Assembly: GCF_016583565.1 (NCBI RefSeq)
Contig: NZ_NRRF01000007.1
Coordinates: 79,231 to 143,230 of the forward strand
DNA from: Thiocystis violacea
GTDB taxonomy: Bacteria > Pseudomonadota > Gammaproteobacteria > Chromatiales > Chromatiaceae
DNA: 64,000 nucleotides
Direction: 5' to 3'
The notes beneath the pieces were generated by a model. The model was given only the letters and a program-made list of their open reading frames with translations. It was not told the origin of the DNA and searched no databases. Below are positions 43,550-52,701 of this stretch, piece after piece. Position 1 is the first letter of the stretch, and the number at the start of each line of letters is the position of its first letter. The position numbers were made by a program, and so were the translations under genes.

Positions 43550-46500
43550 ATGGCTCGCTTTTTCATCGACCGCCCCGTGTTTGCCTGGGTCATCGCCATC
43601 GTCATCATGCTGGCAGGCGTCCTGTCCATCCTCTCGCTGCCGGTTTCTCAATACCCAAGCATCGCGCCGCCAGCCATCGCCATCACGGCGACCTATCCGG
43701 GTGCCTCTGCGCAGACGGTGCAGGATTCCGTGACCCAGGTCATCGAGCAGCAGATGAACGGGCTCGACGGGCTGCGCTACATGTCCTCGACCAGCGAGTC
43801 GACCGGCATGGCGACCATCACCCTGACCTTCAACAACGGCGTCGACCCCGACATCGCGCAGATGCAGGTGCAGAACAAGCTGCAGGTCGCCACGGCCCTG
43901 CTGCCATCCCAGGTTCAGCAGCAGGGCATCCAGGTCGCCAAGTCCGTGCGCAACTTTCTCATGGTGGTGGCCTTCGTCTCGCGCGACGGCCGCCTGAGCG
44001 GTGCCGATCTCGGTGACTATGCCGCCAGCCTGGTCAAGGACAGCATCAGCCGCGTGCCGGGCGTCGGCGAGATCACGCTGTTCGAGGCACAGTACGCCAT
44101 GCGGATCTGGCTCGATCCTAACCGGCTCAATCAATACGGCCTGACGCCCGCGGACGTGACGGCCGCCATCGAGGCCGAGAACGCCCAGGTCTCGGCGGGC
44201 GAGCTGGGCAGCATTCCGGCGCTGCCGGGTCAGGAGATCACCGCGACGGTCAATGTGCAGAGCCGTCTCAACACCCCCGATGCCTTCGGCGGCATCCGGC
44301 TGCGCACCCAGGCGGACGGCTCGACCGTGCTGTTGCGCGACGTCGCCAGGATCGCGCTCGGGAGCGAGAGCTACACCAAGGCCGCGCGCCACAACGGCAA
44401 ACCGGCGGCGGGCATGGCCATCCGGCTCGCCACGGGTGCCAACGCCCTGCAGACCTCGGACGCGGTCAAACGCAAGATCGAGGAGCTCTCGGCCTTCTTC
44501 CCGGCGGGGATGGAGGCGGTCTATCCCTACGACACCACGCCCTTCGTGCGCATCTCCATCACCGAGGTCGTCAAGACCTTGCTGGAGGCGGTCGTCCTGG
44601 TGTTCGTGGTCATGTACGTCTTTCTGCAGAACTTCCGCGCGACCCTCATTCCGGCCATCGCCGTGCCGGTCGTCCTGCTCGGGACCTTCGGCGTGCTGGC
44701 GGCCTTCGGTTTCTCCATCAATACCCTGACGCTGTTCGCCATGGTGCTCGCCATCGGCCTGCTGGTGGATGATGCCATCGTGGTGGTGGAGAACGTCGAG
44801 CGCGTCATGCGCGAGGAGGGGCTGCCCGCCAAGGAGGCGACCCGCCGCTCCATGGATCAGATCACCAGCGCCCTGATCGGCATCGCCCTGGTGCTCTCCG
44901 CCGTCTTCATTCCGATGGCGTTTTTTGGCGGATCGACTGGCGTCATCTACCGCCAGTTCTCCATCACCATCGTCTCGGCCATGCTGTTGTCGGTCCTGGT
45001 GGCCCTGACGCTGAGCCCGGCGCTGACCGCGACCCTGCTCAAGCCGATCCCGCACGGCCCCCGGCGCGGCTTCTTCGGCTGGTTCAATCGCAATTTTCAG
45101 CGCTCGGTCGGACTCTACGAGAAGGGCGTTGGCGGCATCATCAGGGGCCGCTGGTTCTTCGTGGGCGTTTACGCGGTCTTGCTCGCGACGCTCTGGGGGC
45201 TGCACGAGCGCATGCCGACCGCTTTCCTGCCGGACGAGGACCAGGGCATCCTCATCATGCAGGCCGTGCTGCCCTCGGGGGCGAGCCGCGAGCGGACGCT
45301 GGAGGTCCTTGAACAGGTCGAGGACTACTTCCGTGAGAATGAAAAGGAGACGGTGCAGGAGCTGATCACGGTTGCCGGCTTCAGCTTCTCCGGCCAGGGT
45401 CAGAACATGGCGATCGGCTTCGTTCGGTTGAAGGACTGGAGTCTGCGCCAACGTCCAGACCTGCGTGTCGGCGCGGTCGCCGGACGGGCGATGCGGGCGT
45501 TCTCGCAGATTCGCGATGCCCGCGTCTTCGCCTTCCCGCCGCCCGCGGTGATCGAGCTGGGCACCGCCTCCGGCTGGGACATCCAGCTGCAGGACCGCGC
45601 CGGCCTGGGTCACGAGACGCTGATGGCCGCGCGCGGCCAGTTGCTCGGGATGGCCATGCAGAACCCCAAGCTCGCCGCCGTGCGCCCCAATGGCCGCGAG
45701 GATGAGCCCCAGCTTCAGGTCGAGGTCGACCGCACCAAGGCTGGTGCGTTGGGCCTGTCGCTCGCGGACATCAATCGCACCCTCTCGATCGCCTGGGGCA
45801 GCGCCTATGTCGACGACTTCGTCCATGAGGGCCGTGTCAAGAAGGTCTACCTGCAGGCGGACGCCCCCTACCGCATGCAGCCGGAGGACCTGGACGACTG
45901 GTACGTGCGCAACGACAAGGACGAGATGGTCCCCTTCTCGGCCTTCGCCTCGGCGCGCTGGACCTATGGCTCTCCGCGGCTGGAGCGCTACAACGGCCTG
46001 CCGTCGTCCGAGATCCTGGGTCAGGCGGCGCCGGGGATCAGCTCGGGCGAGGCGATGGCGGTGGTTCAGGAGCTGGCCTCCAAGCTGCCCAAGGGCATCG
46101 GGCTGGAGTGGACCGGGCTCTCGTTCGAAGAGCGCGCGGCCGGGGCTCAGGCGCCGGCGCTCTATGCGCTCTCGGCCCTGGTGGTCTTCCTCGCGTTGGC
46201 GGCGCTCTACGAGAGCTGGTCGGTGCCCTTCTCGGTGATGCTGGTCGTGCCGCTCGGCGTGCTGGGCGCCGTGGTGGCGGCGTCGAGCCGGGGCCTGCCC
46301 AGCGATATCTACTTCCAGGTCGGTTTGCTGGCCACCATCGGCCTCTCGGCGAAGAACGCCATCCTCATCGTCGAGTTCGCCAAGACGCTTCAGGAGCAGG
46401 GCAAGGATGCCGTCTCCGCGGCGCTGGAAGCGGCACGGATGCGGATTCGGCCCATCGTCATGACCTCGCTGGCCTTCGGCTTCGGTGTCCTGCCGCTGGC

Positions 46501-46684
46501 GATCAGCACTGGCGCGGGTTCTGGCGGGCGGAACGCCATTGGGACCGGGGTGCTGGGCGGGGTGGTTGCCGCGAGCCTCCTGGGCGTCCTCTTCGTGCCG
46601 CTCTTTTTCGTGCTCATCCGGGGGCGGATCAAGTCCGCCAAAGCAGCCAGCGCCGAGCCCCGGTCGGCCGAGACGTCCGTCTGA
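43550..46684 (+). CDS. RND multidrug efflux pump, AcrB/MexB type
   Basis: A 1,044-residue HAE1-type RND transporter. It begins [27 protein letters not shown], the family start. Twelve membrane segments flank two large periplasmic loops; [25 protein letters not shown] contains the proton-relay Asp-Asp pair of TM4, and [24 protein letters not shown] is the TM11 signature. It expels hydrophobic drugs, bile salts or dyes using the proton gradient. It follows its adaptor by 21 bases. On the opposite strand a 1,488-codon open frame exists but is only a high-GC shadow. Confidence 0.95.
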   Translation: MARFFIDRPVFAWVIAIVIMLAGVLSILSLPVSQYPSIAPPAIAITATYPGASAQTVQDSVTQVIEQQMNGLDGLRYMSSTSESTGMATITLTFNNGVDPDIAQMQVQNKLQVATALLPSQVQQQGIQVAKSVRNFLMVVAFVSRDGRLSGADLGDYAASLVKDSISRVPGVGEITLFEAQYAMRIWLDPNRLNQYGLTPADVTAAIEAENAQVSAGELGSIPALPGQEITATVNVQSRLNTPDAFGGIRLRTQADGSTVLLRDVARIALGSESYTKAARHNGKPAAGMAIRLATGANALQTSDAVKRKIEELSAFFPAGMEAVYPYDTTPFVRISITEVVKTLLEAVVLVFVVMYVFLQNFRATLIPAIAVPVVLLGTFGVLAAFGFSINTLTLFAMVLAIGLLVDDAIVVVENVERVMREEGLPAKEATRRSMDQITSALIGIALVLSAVFIPMAFFGGSTGVIYRQFSITIVSAMLLSVLVALTLSPALTATLLKPIPHGPRRGFFGWFNRNFQRSVGLYEKGVGGIIRGRWFFVGVYAVLLATLWGLHERMPTAFLPDEDQGILIMQAVLPSGASRERTLEVLEQVEDYFRENEKETVQELITVAGFSFSGQGQNMAIGFVRLKDWSLRQRPDLRVGAVAGRAMRAFSQIRDARVFAFPPPAVIELGTASGWDIQLQDRAGLGHETLMAARGQLLGMAMQNPKLAAVRPNGREDEPQLQVEVDRTKAGALGLSLADINRTLSIAWGSAYVDDFVHEGRVKKVYLQADAPYRMQPEDLDDWYVRNDKDEMVPFSAFASARWTYGSPRLERYNGLPSSEILGQAAPGISSGEAMAVVQELASKLPKGIGLEWTGLSFEERAAGAQAPALYALSALVVFLALAALYESWSVPFSVMLVVPLGVLGAVVAASSRGLPSDIYFQVGLLATIGLSAKNAILIVEFAKTLQEQGKDAVSAALEAARMRIRPIVMTSLAFGFGVLPLAISTGAGSGGRNAIGTGVLGGVVAASLLGVLFVPLFFVLIRGRIKSAKAASAEPRSAETSV

Positions 46685-46702
46685 GCCCAGGATCGGGTGC
46701 GT

Positions 46703-46724
46703 GCGACAGCCCTGCTGCTGTCGC
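46703..46724 (+). terminator. Hairpin after the RND pump gene
   Basis: GCGACAGC and GCTGTCGC form a perfect 8-bp stem with a 6-base loop, 18 bases after the stop codon; a second palindrome GCGCCATGGCGC follows at once. No T-tract. Confidence 0.45.
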
Positions 46725-46903
46725 GCGCCATGGCGCATGGAAGAGCCTCAGCTGGTCGGGCGTGGATCGCACTAAACCGCTCATGCGGCCCTATCCTTGT
46801 CCTGTGTTTCGCACTTTGCGTGCTCCGTCATAGCTTTTGCCGAGCATCCCGTCTTTAATTCGCAAAGATTCTCAGCCCGGATCAGCTTGCAAGGAGTCGA
46901 GGA

Positions 46904-47197
46904 ATGGAGGTTTTCATTGGTAATTTGCCCGCAAGAGCGACCCTTTTAGAACTCACCAGCTTTCTGGAGGGGGTCGAGCTTCGACCGGACTTTCAGTGCC
47001 ACGAAGGTCGCGACCGCAACGATCGAAACTATCACTACTTTGTCGCGCGCATTCCGGATCATGAGGCGGGACGCGCCCTGATCAGACGGTTGAACGGCTT
47101 GTTCTTCCGCGGTCAGGCGATCGAGGCGCGCGAGTACCGGCCCCGCGCACCCTGCTCGGACTGGCAAGGGGAGGAGCGGCGCGTCAATGTCGGTTGA
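46904..47197 (+). CDS. Stand-alone RRM-fold RNA-binding protein
   Basis: A 97-residue protein with one RRM domain: VFIGNLP at residues 3-9 is RNP2, and YHYFVARI (residues 43-50) occupies the RNP1 position. The C-terminal tail is basic/polar. Small bacterial RRM proteins are known mainly from cyanobacteria and some proteobacteria and are thought to bind single-stranded RNA. AAGGAG precedes the ATG. It lies alone between the efflux genes and the motility genes. Confidence 0.8.
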   Translation: MEVFIGNLPARATLLELTSFLEGVELRPDFQCHEGRDRNDRNYHYFVARIPDHEAGRALIRRLNGLFFRGQAIEAREYRPRAPCSDWQGEERRVNVG

Positions 47198-47215
47198 GTC
47201 CGCGTATCGCCGAGT

Positions 47216-47251
47216 GTGACGGACCAGACCGTGCGCCGGTCTGTCCGTCAC
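47216..47251 (+). terminator. Long stem-loop after the RRM gene
   Basis: A stem of 14 bp with one bulged C: GTGACGGA pairs with TCCGTCAC and CAGACC pairs with GGTCTG across a 7-base loop, 18 bases after the stop codon. Likely 3' end of the transcript, though without a T-run. Confidence 0.5.
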
Positions 47252-47404
47252 TGCAGATCTATCGGCTCGATCCTCGGATAGGTACGTAGGCGGATGGCCT
47301 GTCGCCGGCCGCCCAGGATGGTCACGCCAAAGGTGCTCCGCTCTGCGGTGCGGTGAGTCTCTCTGCGCTCAGCCCTAGTGCCGGCGCTGAGGCTTTAGGA
47401 CGCC

Positions 47405-48022
47405 TCAGACGCCCTTGTCGAATTCCGCCTCGGCGCTGGCCTGAAGCTGCAGACGCTGCAGGAGGTGGATGTGCCGGATGATGGCCTCGCGGTCCGCCTC
47501 CCTGATGTGCGCGAACTCCAGTGCGGTCGACTTGCAGGCTTGGTCGACTCGGCAGCGCACGACGCGGGCCAGCACCCGAATGTGACAGCGGTCTGGGAAC
47601 AGGGTCAGTCGCAGCTCGACGAGCGCGTCGGTCGCCAGGTCGTCGCCCCCATCGAAGCTGAGTCCCTGGGCGCTGAGGTTGGCCAGGGTGTTCGGGGCCG
47701 CGGAGAAACCGTTCTCGTCGCCGATCGCCAGCGCGAGCATGTCGATCTGCTTTTCCAGCATGCGCACATAGGCGGACACCGTGGGGAATTTGTAGTCCAG
47801 GCTGCGCCGCTGGGGCAGGTGCAGATCCCGCAGCGCACGCAGCTCGTTTGCGAGGCTGGCGTGCGATCGCTCGTCAGCGAAGCTGGTGATCGCCTGCTCT
47901 TCCTCCTCCGCGGGGATCGGCCTCACCATGAGCCCTACCTCATCGTCAATGCGAAAGTAGCGGCGTCTTTCCTGCGCTTTCCTTTCCTGCTCCCTCAGGG
48001 AGCGATCGCATTCCTCAGTCAT
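47405..48022 (-). CDS. PilZ-domain protein
   Basis: A 205-residue protein with PilZ features: the N-terminal basic motif RRRYFRIDDEV (RxxxR-like) and the LANLSAQGLSFDG motif (D/NxSxxG), separated here by an unusually long helical insert (about 80 residues) that includes the MLEKQIDMLALAI region. PilZ domains bind cyclic di-GMP. Downstream of pomAB it could act as a YcgR-like brake on the stator, an inference from position. It begins 12 bases after the pomB stop codon. Confidence 0.8.
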   Translation of the reverse strand: MTEECDRSLREQERKAQERRRYFRIDDEVGLMVRPIPAEEEEQAITSFADERSHASLANELRALRDLHLPQRRSLDYKFPTVSAYVRMLEKQIDMLALAIGDENGFSAAPNTLANLSAQGLSFDGGDDLATDALVELRLTLFPDRCHIRVLARVVRCRVDQACKSTALEFAHIREADREAIIRHIHLLQRLQLQASAEAEFDKGV

Positions 48023-48034
48023 CTGCTGCCTCAG

Positions 48035-48898
48035 TCATCTGGCGTTTGCCTCCCCTGCGGTTTCAGCGGCGGGATCCGTGACATTCTCCAGCAAGGTCTG
48101 TGCGCTGCGATCGCCTAGGACGATGATCTCCACCCGCCGGTTCATGACGCGGCCCTCCGCGGTGTCGTTCGACTCCAGCGGACGGTTCTCGCCATAGGCG
48201 CGGATCTCGATCCGTTCCGGATCGACGCTGCCCAGCTCTGTCATGGTGTGCGCCACGGCGGCGGCCCGGGCGGCGGACAGGACCCAGTTGGAGGGGAACT
48301 CCAAGGTCTCGATGGGGATGTCGTCGGTGTGTCCGGCAATGATGATCTTGCCGTCGACCTGATTGAGCGCATCGCCGATCTTGGTCAGCACCGCGCGGAA
48401 GGCCGCGCTGACCTGGGCCGAGGCGGAGGCGAAGGAGCCCTTTTCTCGGATACGGATGATGACCTGATCGTCGATGGTGCTGATCTCCAGCAGACCCTCC
48501 TTGATCTCCTTCTTGAGGGCCTCCCTGAGTTCTTCGGCCTTCTCCTGGGCATCCGCCGCCGCCGCGTCCTCGACCTTGAGGTTCTGCTTCATCTCATCCA
48601 TGCTCTCTTGGCGGATCTCGTTGATCAGCGTGGGCTCAGGCTGCGCCGGGGAGAACTCCTGGGCGATGATGCTGGTGCCCTTGGGGACATCCATCGCCGA
48701 CTTGATCTCGCGCTGAACGCCGAAGGCGACCTTCATGGAACCCGCGATCTGTTTGAACTTCAGCACGTCCATCTCGGAGAAGGACAGCAGCAGCACGAAG
48801 AAGCACATCATCAGCGACATGAGGTCGGCGAAGGTCATGACCCATTCCGGCGCACCTGCGGGCGGACATTCCTGCTCATCGCATTCGTTTTCTTCCAC
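48035..48898 (-). CDS. pomB: Flagellar stator protein PomB/MotB
   Basis: A 287-residue stator B subunit. The single membrane segment TFADLMSLMMCFFVLLLSFSEMD carries the ion-binding Asp and matches the sodium-type PomB (a Cys follows in LMMCFF) far better than proton-type MotB. The linker segment LKFKQIAGSMKVAFGVQ is also PomB-like. The C-terminal OmpA-like domain (IIIAGHTDDIPIETLEFPSNWVLSAARAAAVA) anchors to peptidoglycan. It is the second gene of a pomA-pomB-pilZ unit. Confidence 0.9.
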   Translation of the reverse strand: MEENECDEQECPPAGAPEWVMTFADLMSLMMCFFVLLLSFSEMDVLKFKQIAGSMKVAFGVQREIKSAMDVPKGTSIIAQEFSPAQPEPTLINEIRQESMDEMKQNLKVEDAAAADAQEKAEELREALKKEIKEGLLEISTIDDQVIIRIREKGSFASASAQVSAAFRAVLTKIGDALNQVDGKIIIAGHTDDIPIETLEFPSNWVLSAARAAAVAHTMTELGSVDPERIEIRAYGENRPLESNDTAEGRVMNRRVEIIVLGDRSAQTLLENVTDPAAETAGEANAR

Positions 48899-48931
48899 GG
48901 CGTCAACTCCGCTCAGTGGTCGCGTGAATCA

Positions 48932-49693
48932 TCAGTCCTTGCCCGAGCCCTGCCTCTGGCTTTCCGGTAGGTAGGTCATGAGGAGTTGCTCGAGGACACG
49001 TGGATTCAAGCCTTCTTGAATCCCGGAAATCGATTCTAGAATCAGCGTTTTGGCAAGCTTTTCCTCGTTGCTCCTGAGTTTGAGCTTCTCGGCGATGGGG
49101 GTGGCGAAGGCATTGGCGATGACCGCGCCATAGAGGGTGGTCAGCAGCGCCACGGCCATCGCGGGGCCGATGCTCTTCGGATCCGACATGTTGGAGAGCA
49201 TCTGCACCAGACCGATGAGTGTTCCGATCATGCCCATCGCGGGCGCGACCTCCGCCGTGGACTTGAAGACACTGTAACCGGCCTCCTGGCGTTGGATGGT
49301 GAGATTGATGTCTTTGCTCAGGACCTTGGAGACGACGTCAGGTGGATGCCCGTCGATGCAGAGACTGATTCCCGTCTGCAGGAAGGGATGCGAGATCTCC
49401 TTGCCTTCCAGGGCGAGCAATCCCTCCCGGCGAGCGACATTGGCCAGTGCCACCGCTTCCTCGATCAAACTCGTCGGGGGGGTGCTCTTGTGCAGGAAGG
49501 CGCCGAGCGCGACCTTGAAGCTGCCGAGGAATTGTCCGAACGTGGTTCGGAACAAGACGACGAAGGCCGTGCCGCCGATGACGATGACGATCGAGGGGAC
49601 GTCGAGGAAGACCATGATATCGCCGCCGAGCACGATGGCGCCGATCATGACGCCCATGGCACCAACCAGTCCGAGTAGGGTTGCCAGATCCAA
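48932..49693 (-). CDS. pomA: Flagellar stator protein PomA/MotA
   Basis: A 253-residue inner-membrane stator A subunit. Four hydrophobic segments are seen (two near the N-terminus, LGLVGAMGVMIGAIVLGG and VPSIVIVIGGTAFVVLF; two in the C-terminal half, VAPAMGMIGTLIGLVQML and ALLTTLYGAVIANAF) with the cytoplasmic torque loop between. The start is TTG 49693, preceded by GGGAG 8 bases upstream; no in-frame ATG is available. With pomB it forms the ion channel driving flagellar rotation, probably with Na+. Confidence 0.92.
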   Translation of the reverse strand: MDLATLLGLVGAMGVMIGAIVLGGDIMVFLDVPSIVIVIGGTAFVVLFRTTFGQFLGSFKVALGAFLHKSTPPTSLIEEAVALANVARREGLLALEGKEISHPFLQTGISLCIDGHPPDVVSKVLSKDINLTIQRQEAGYSVFKSTAEVAPAMGMIGTLIGLVQMLSNMSDPKSIGPAMAVALLTTLYGAVIANAFATPIAEKLKLRSNEEKLAKTLILESISGIQEGLNPRVLEQLLMTYLPESQRQGSGKD

Positions 49694-49856
49694 TGCTGCA
49701 TCTCCCTCTGTCTCAGTCGCTCGGTCTGCTGACCGCCGCAGTGGTGTCGATTAGTATGTGACTCGGTCTCGGCGCCCTGGCGGCCGCTGAACCGAACACC
49801 CGTCATTCTCAACCCACATACCGGGCAAAGCTAGAGCGACGACTGAGCGATTCTCA

Positions 49857-49872
49857 AAAGGGTGAACCCTTT
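49857..49872. promoter_or_regulatory. 16-bp dyad upstream of ygiQ
   Basis: AAAGGGT and ACCCTTT flank a GA dinucleotide, 12 bases before the ygiQ start codon. It could be an operator or a translation-modulating hairpin; no known motif was matched. Confidence 0.4.
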
Positions 49873-49884
49873 ATCACTACGCAG

Positions 49885-52005
49885 ATGACAGCCTTTCCCG
49901 AACTCTTCTCCTACCGCAAGCACTGGGCGCATAAATTCGGCACGGCACCCGAGCTGCCGATCTCCCGCGCCGAGATGGATCTGCTCGGCTGGGATGCCTG
50001 CGACATCATCATCGTGACCGGCGATGCCTACGTGGATCACCCCTCGTTCGGCATGGCCGTGGTCGGCCGTCTGCTGGAAGCTCAGGGCTTTCGGGTCGGG
50101 ATCATCGATCAGCCGGACTGGACCTCGGCGGCGGACTTCCAGCGTCTCGGCCGGCCGAATCTCTTCTTCGGCATCACGGCGGGCAACATGGACTCCATGG
50201 TCAACCGCTATACCGCCGACCGGCGTCTGCGCTCCGACGACGCCTACACCCCGGATGCCGCGCCCGGACGACGCCCCGACCGCTCCGTGACCGTCTACGC
50301 CCAGCGCGCGCGCGAGGCCTACAAGGGCGTGCCCGTCGTCATCGGCGGGATCGAGGCAAGCCTGCGGCGCATCGCGCACTTCGACTATTGGTCCGAAAAG
50401 GTGCGGCGTTCGATCCTGATGGATTCCAAGGCGGATCTGCTGATCTTCGGCAACGCCGAGCGCGCGCTGGTCGAGGTGGCGCATCGGCTGGCGCGCGGGG
50501 AGCCGATCTCGGACATTCGCGACCTGCGCGGGACGGCCTTCCTGCGCCGCGATCGGCCCGAGGGCTGGACCCTGATCGACTCGAGCCAGATCGATCAGCC
50601 CGGACCGCTGGCCGTTTACAACGATCCCTACGAGACGGACCCCGCCTGCGACAACCGGCCGGAAGTGGCGCTGCTGCATGGGCCACCGCCGCGCAGCGAC
50701 CGCGCGACAACAGTCGTGCGGCTGCCGTCCTACGAGCAGGTGCGCGACGACCCCGTCCTCTACGCGCATGCCTCGCGTGTCTTCCATCTGGAGACCAATC
50801 CGGGCAACGCGCGCGCGCTGGTGCAGGCGCACGGCGATCGAGACGTCTGGCTGAATCCGCCGCCCATCCCGCTCACTAGCGAGGAGCTGGACTGGATCTA
50901 TGAGCTGCCCTTCACCCGCAAGCCGCATTCGCGCTACGAGGGTGCCCGCCTGCCAGCCTGGGAGATGATCCGCCACTCCATCAACATCCTGCGCGGCTGC
51001 TTCGGAGGGTGCACCTTCTGCTCCATCACCGAGCACGAGGGGCGCATCATTCAGAACCGCTCTGAGTCGTCCATCCTGCGCGAGATCGGCGATGTCCGCG
51101 ACCGCGCCCCCGGCTTCACCGGGACCATCTCCGACCTCGGCGGGCCGACCGCCAACATGTGGCGCATGGCCTGCAAGGACCGGCGCATCGAGGCCGCCTG
51201 CCGCAAGCTCTCCTGCGTCTACCCGGACATCTGCCGCAATCTCAACACCGACCACGAGCCGCTCATCCGCCTCTACCGCAAGGCACGCGCCGTGCCCGGC
51301 ATCAAGCGCATCCTCATCGCCTCCGGGCTGCGCTACGATCTGGCCGTTCGCTCACCGGCCTATATCCGCGAGCTGGTGACTCATCACGTCGGCGGCTACC
51401 TCAAGATCGCCCCCGAGCACACCGAGCCGGGTCCGCTCAGCAAGATGATGAAGCCCGGCATCGGCGCCTACGATCGCTTCAAGACCTTGTTCGACCGCTA
51501 CTCCAAGGAAGCCGGCAAAGAGCAGTACCTCATTCCCTATTTCATCTCCGCCCATCCGGGAACGACCGACCAGGACATGCTCAACCTGGCGCTCTGGCTC
51601 AAGCGCAACGGCTTTCGCCTCGACCAGGTGCAGGCCTTCCTGCCGACCCCGCTCGCCATCGCCTCCGCCATGTATCACACGGGGCGCAACCCGCTGAAGC
51701 GGGTGACGCGGACCTCCGAGCAGATGTCCGTCGTGCGCGGTCAACGCCAGCGTCGCCTGCAGAAGGCCCTGCTGCGCTATCACGATCCGGAGAACTGGCC
51801 GCTGCTGCGCCAAGCCCTGAAGGACATGGGGCGTACGGATCTCATCGGGAATGGCAAGCGCCATCTGGTGCCGAGCTTTCAGCCGGCCGGGACTGGAGGC
51901 GCGCCGGAGGGACGGCGGGGGGCGGGCAAGCGGCCGGCTGCTGAAGCCCCGCGTCCGCGACCGTCAGCTGGCGGGCGCGGCAGCGGACCCAGGCGCCGCA
52001 AATAG
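49885..52005 (+). CDS. ygiQ: YgiQ-family radical SAM protein
   Basis: A 706-residue UPF0313/YgiQ protein. An N-terminal B12-binding-like domain ([24 protein letters not shown]) precedes the radical SAM core with the cluster motif [16 protein letters not shown] (CxxxCxxC) and the downstream [10 protein letters not shown] and [17 protein letters not shown] stretches. The C-terminal tail is Arg/Gly/Pro-rich (about 40 residues), as is common in the family. The reaction is not established. It is transcribed divergently from pomA. Confidence 0.93.
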   Translation: MTAFPELFSYRKHWAHKFGTAPELPISRAEMDLLGWDACDIIIVTGDAYVDHPSFGMAVVGRLLEAQGFRVGIIDQPDWTSAADFQRLGRPNLFFGITAGNMDSMVNRYTADRRLRSDDAYTPDAAPGRRPDRSVTVYAQRAREAYKGVPVVIGGIEASLRRIAHFDYWSEKVRRSILMDSKADLLIFGNAERALVEVAHRLARGEPISDIRDLRGTAFLRRDRPEGWTLIDSSQIDQPGPLAVYNDPYETDPACDNRPEVALLHGPPPRSDRATTVVRLPSYEQVRDDPVLYAHASRVFHLETNPGNARALVQAHGDRDVWLNPPPIPLTSEELDWIYELPFTRKPHSRYEGARLPAWEMIRHSINILRGCFGGCTFCSITEHEGRIIQNRSESSILREIGDVRDRAPGFTGTISDLGGPTANMWRMACKDRRIEAACRKLSCVYPDICRNLNTDHEPLIRLYRKARAVPGIKRILIASGLRYDLAVRSPAYIRELVTHHVGGYLKIAPEHTEPGPLSKMMKPGIGAYDRFKTLFDRYSKEAGKEQYLIPYFISAHPGTTDQDMLNLALWLKRNGFRLDQVQAFLPTPLAIASAMYHTGRNPLKRVTRTSEQMSVVRGQRQRRLQKALLRYHDPENWPLLRQALKDMGRTDLIGNGKRHLVPSFQPAGTGGAPEGRRGAGKRPAAEAPRPRPSAGGRGSGPRRRK

Positions 52006-52153
52006 GCGCTTGCTTGATTGCGCGACACCCTGTCGCGTGCTCATGATCGACGAGGCGCCTCTCGGCGCTCTGCGCCAATTGGCCAAGACGAGCGGTACAC
52101 CGCGGACGCTTGCGCCAGACGACCGTATTGCGCCGGATGTCAGTCAGCCGGGA

Positions 52154-52699
52154 TCAATGAAAGCGCCGGAAGAGCGCCTCGAAATCCAGGCTCACCGGGC
52201 ATCTGAGCTCCTCGAAGGCGAAGCGTTCGTGCGTGCACTCGGCGACTTTCTGAAAGTGCTTGCCGGTATGGCGATAGATCCGTGCCAAGAGCGCATCCGG
52301 GTAGACGAGGACGTAGTATCCGACCCTCGCGTCCTCATATTCGCGCAGTTTCAGCCCTTCATCGCGCTTGGCGGTGGACGGGCTGAGCACCTCCAGGATG
52401 AGGTCGGGCGTCTTCGAGATATATCTTGGGTTCTCGTCATTGCAAACCAGCGCGACGTCCGGCCTCAGCACGGTGTCCGAGCGAATGACCCAATCGGTCT
52501 CCAGCAGAACGTCGCAGTCGGTGCATGCCTCGCTCTCGCCCAGCAGCTGCTTGCCAATGGCCAGCGTCAGCTTCTGATGCAGCTTCACCGGCGCTGGAGC
52601 CATCGCATAGGGGATGCCGTGAATCAGCTCCCAATCGCCGCTCCATTGCCGGTAGTCCTCCTCGCTGTAGTGCGGCAGATCGTCGTGCCGCAGCCCCAT
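52154..52699 (-). CDS. Uma2-family (DUF820) restriction-endonuclease-fold protein
   Basis: A 181-residue PD-(D/E)XK protein. The family core is visible in VLRPDVALVCNDENPRYISKTPDLILEVLSPSTAKRDEGLKLREYEDARVGYYVLVYP, with Asp, Glu and Lys as likely metal ligands. Uma2 proteins are very numerous in cyanobacteria and sulfur bacteria and of unknown role. Its start lies 2 bases after the stop of the secreted protein gene, implying co-transcription. Confidence 0.88.
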   Translation of the reverse strand: MGLRHDDLPHYSEEDYRQWSGDWELIHGIPYAMAPAPVKLHQKLTLAIGKQLLGESEACTDCDVLLETDWVIRSDTVLRPDVALVCNDENPRYISKTPDLILEVLSPSTAKRDEGLKLREYEDARVGYYVLVYPDALLARIYRHTGKHFQKVAECTHERFAFEELRCPVSLDFEALFRRFH

Positions 52700-52701
52700 G
52701 G

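Noticed and set aside
42272..46738. 1,488-codon open frame on the minus strand across the RND efflux genes
   Set aside because: It is the antisense of two clearly recognised genes; the product is Arg/Gly/His/Asp-rich with no domain. Third-position GC bias of the real genes keeps this frame open.
49831..51255. 474-codon minus-strand frame over ygiQ
   Set aside because: Antisense to the radical SAM gene with its intact cluster motif; no independent support.
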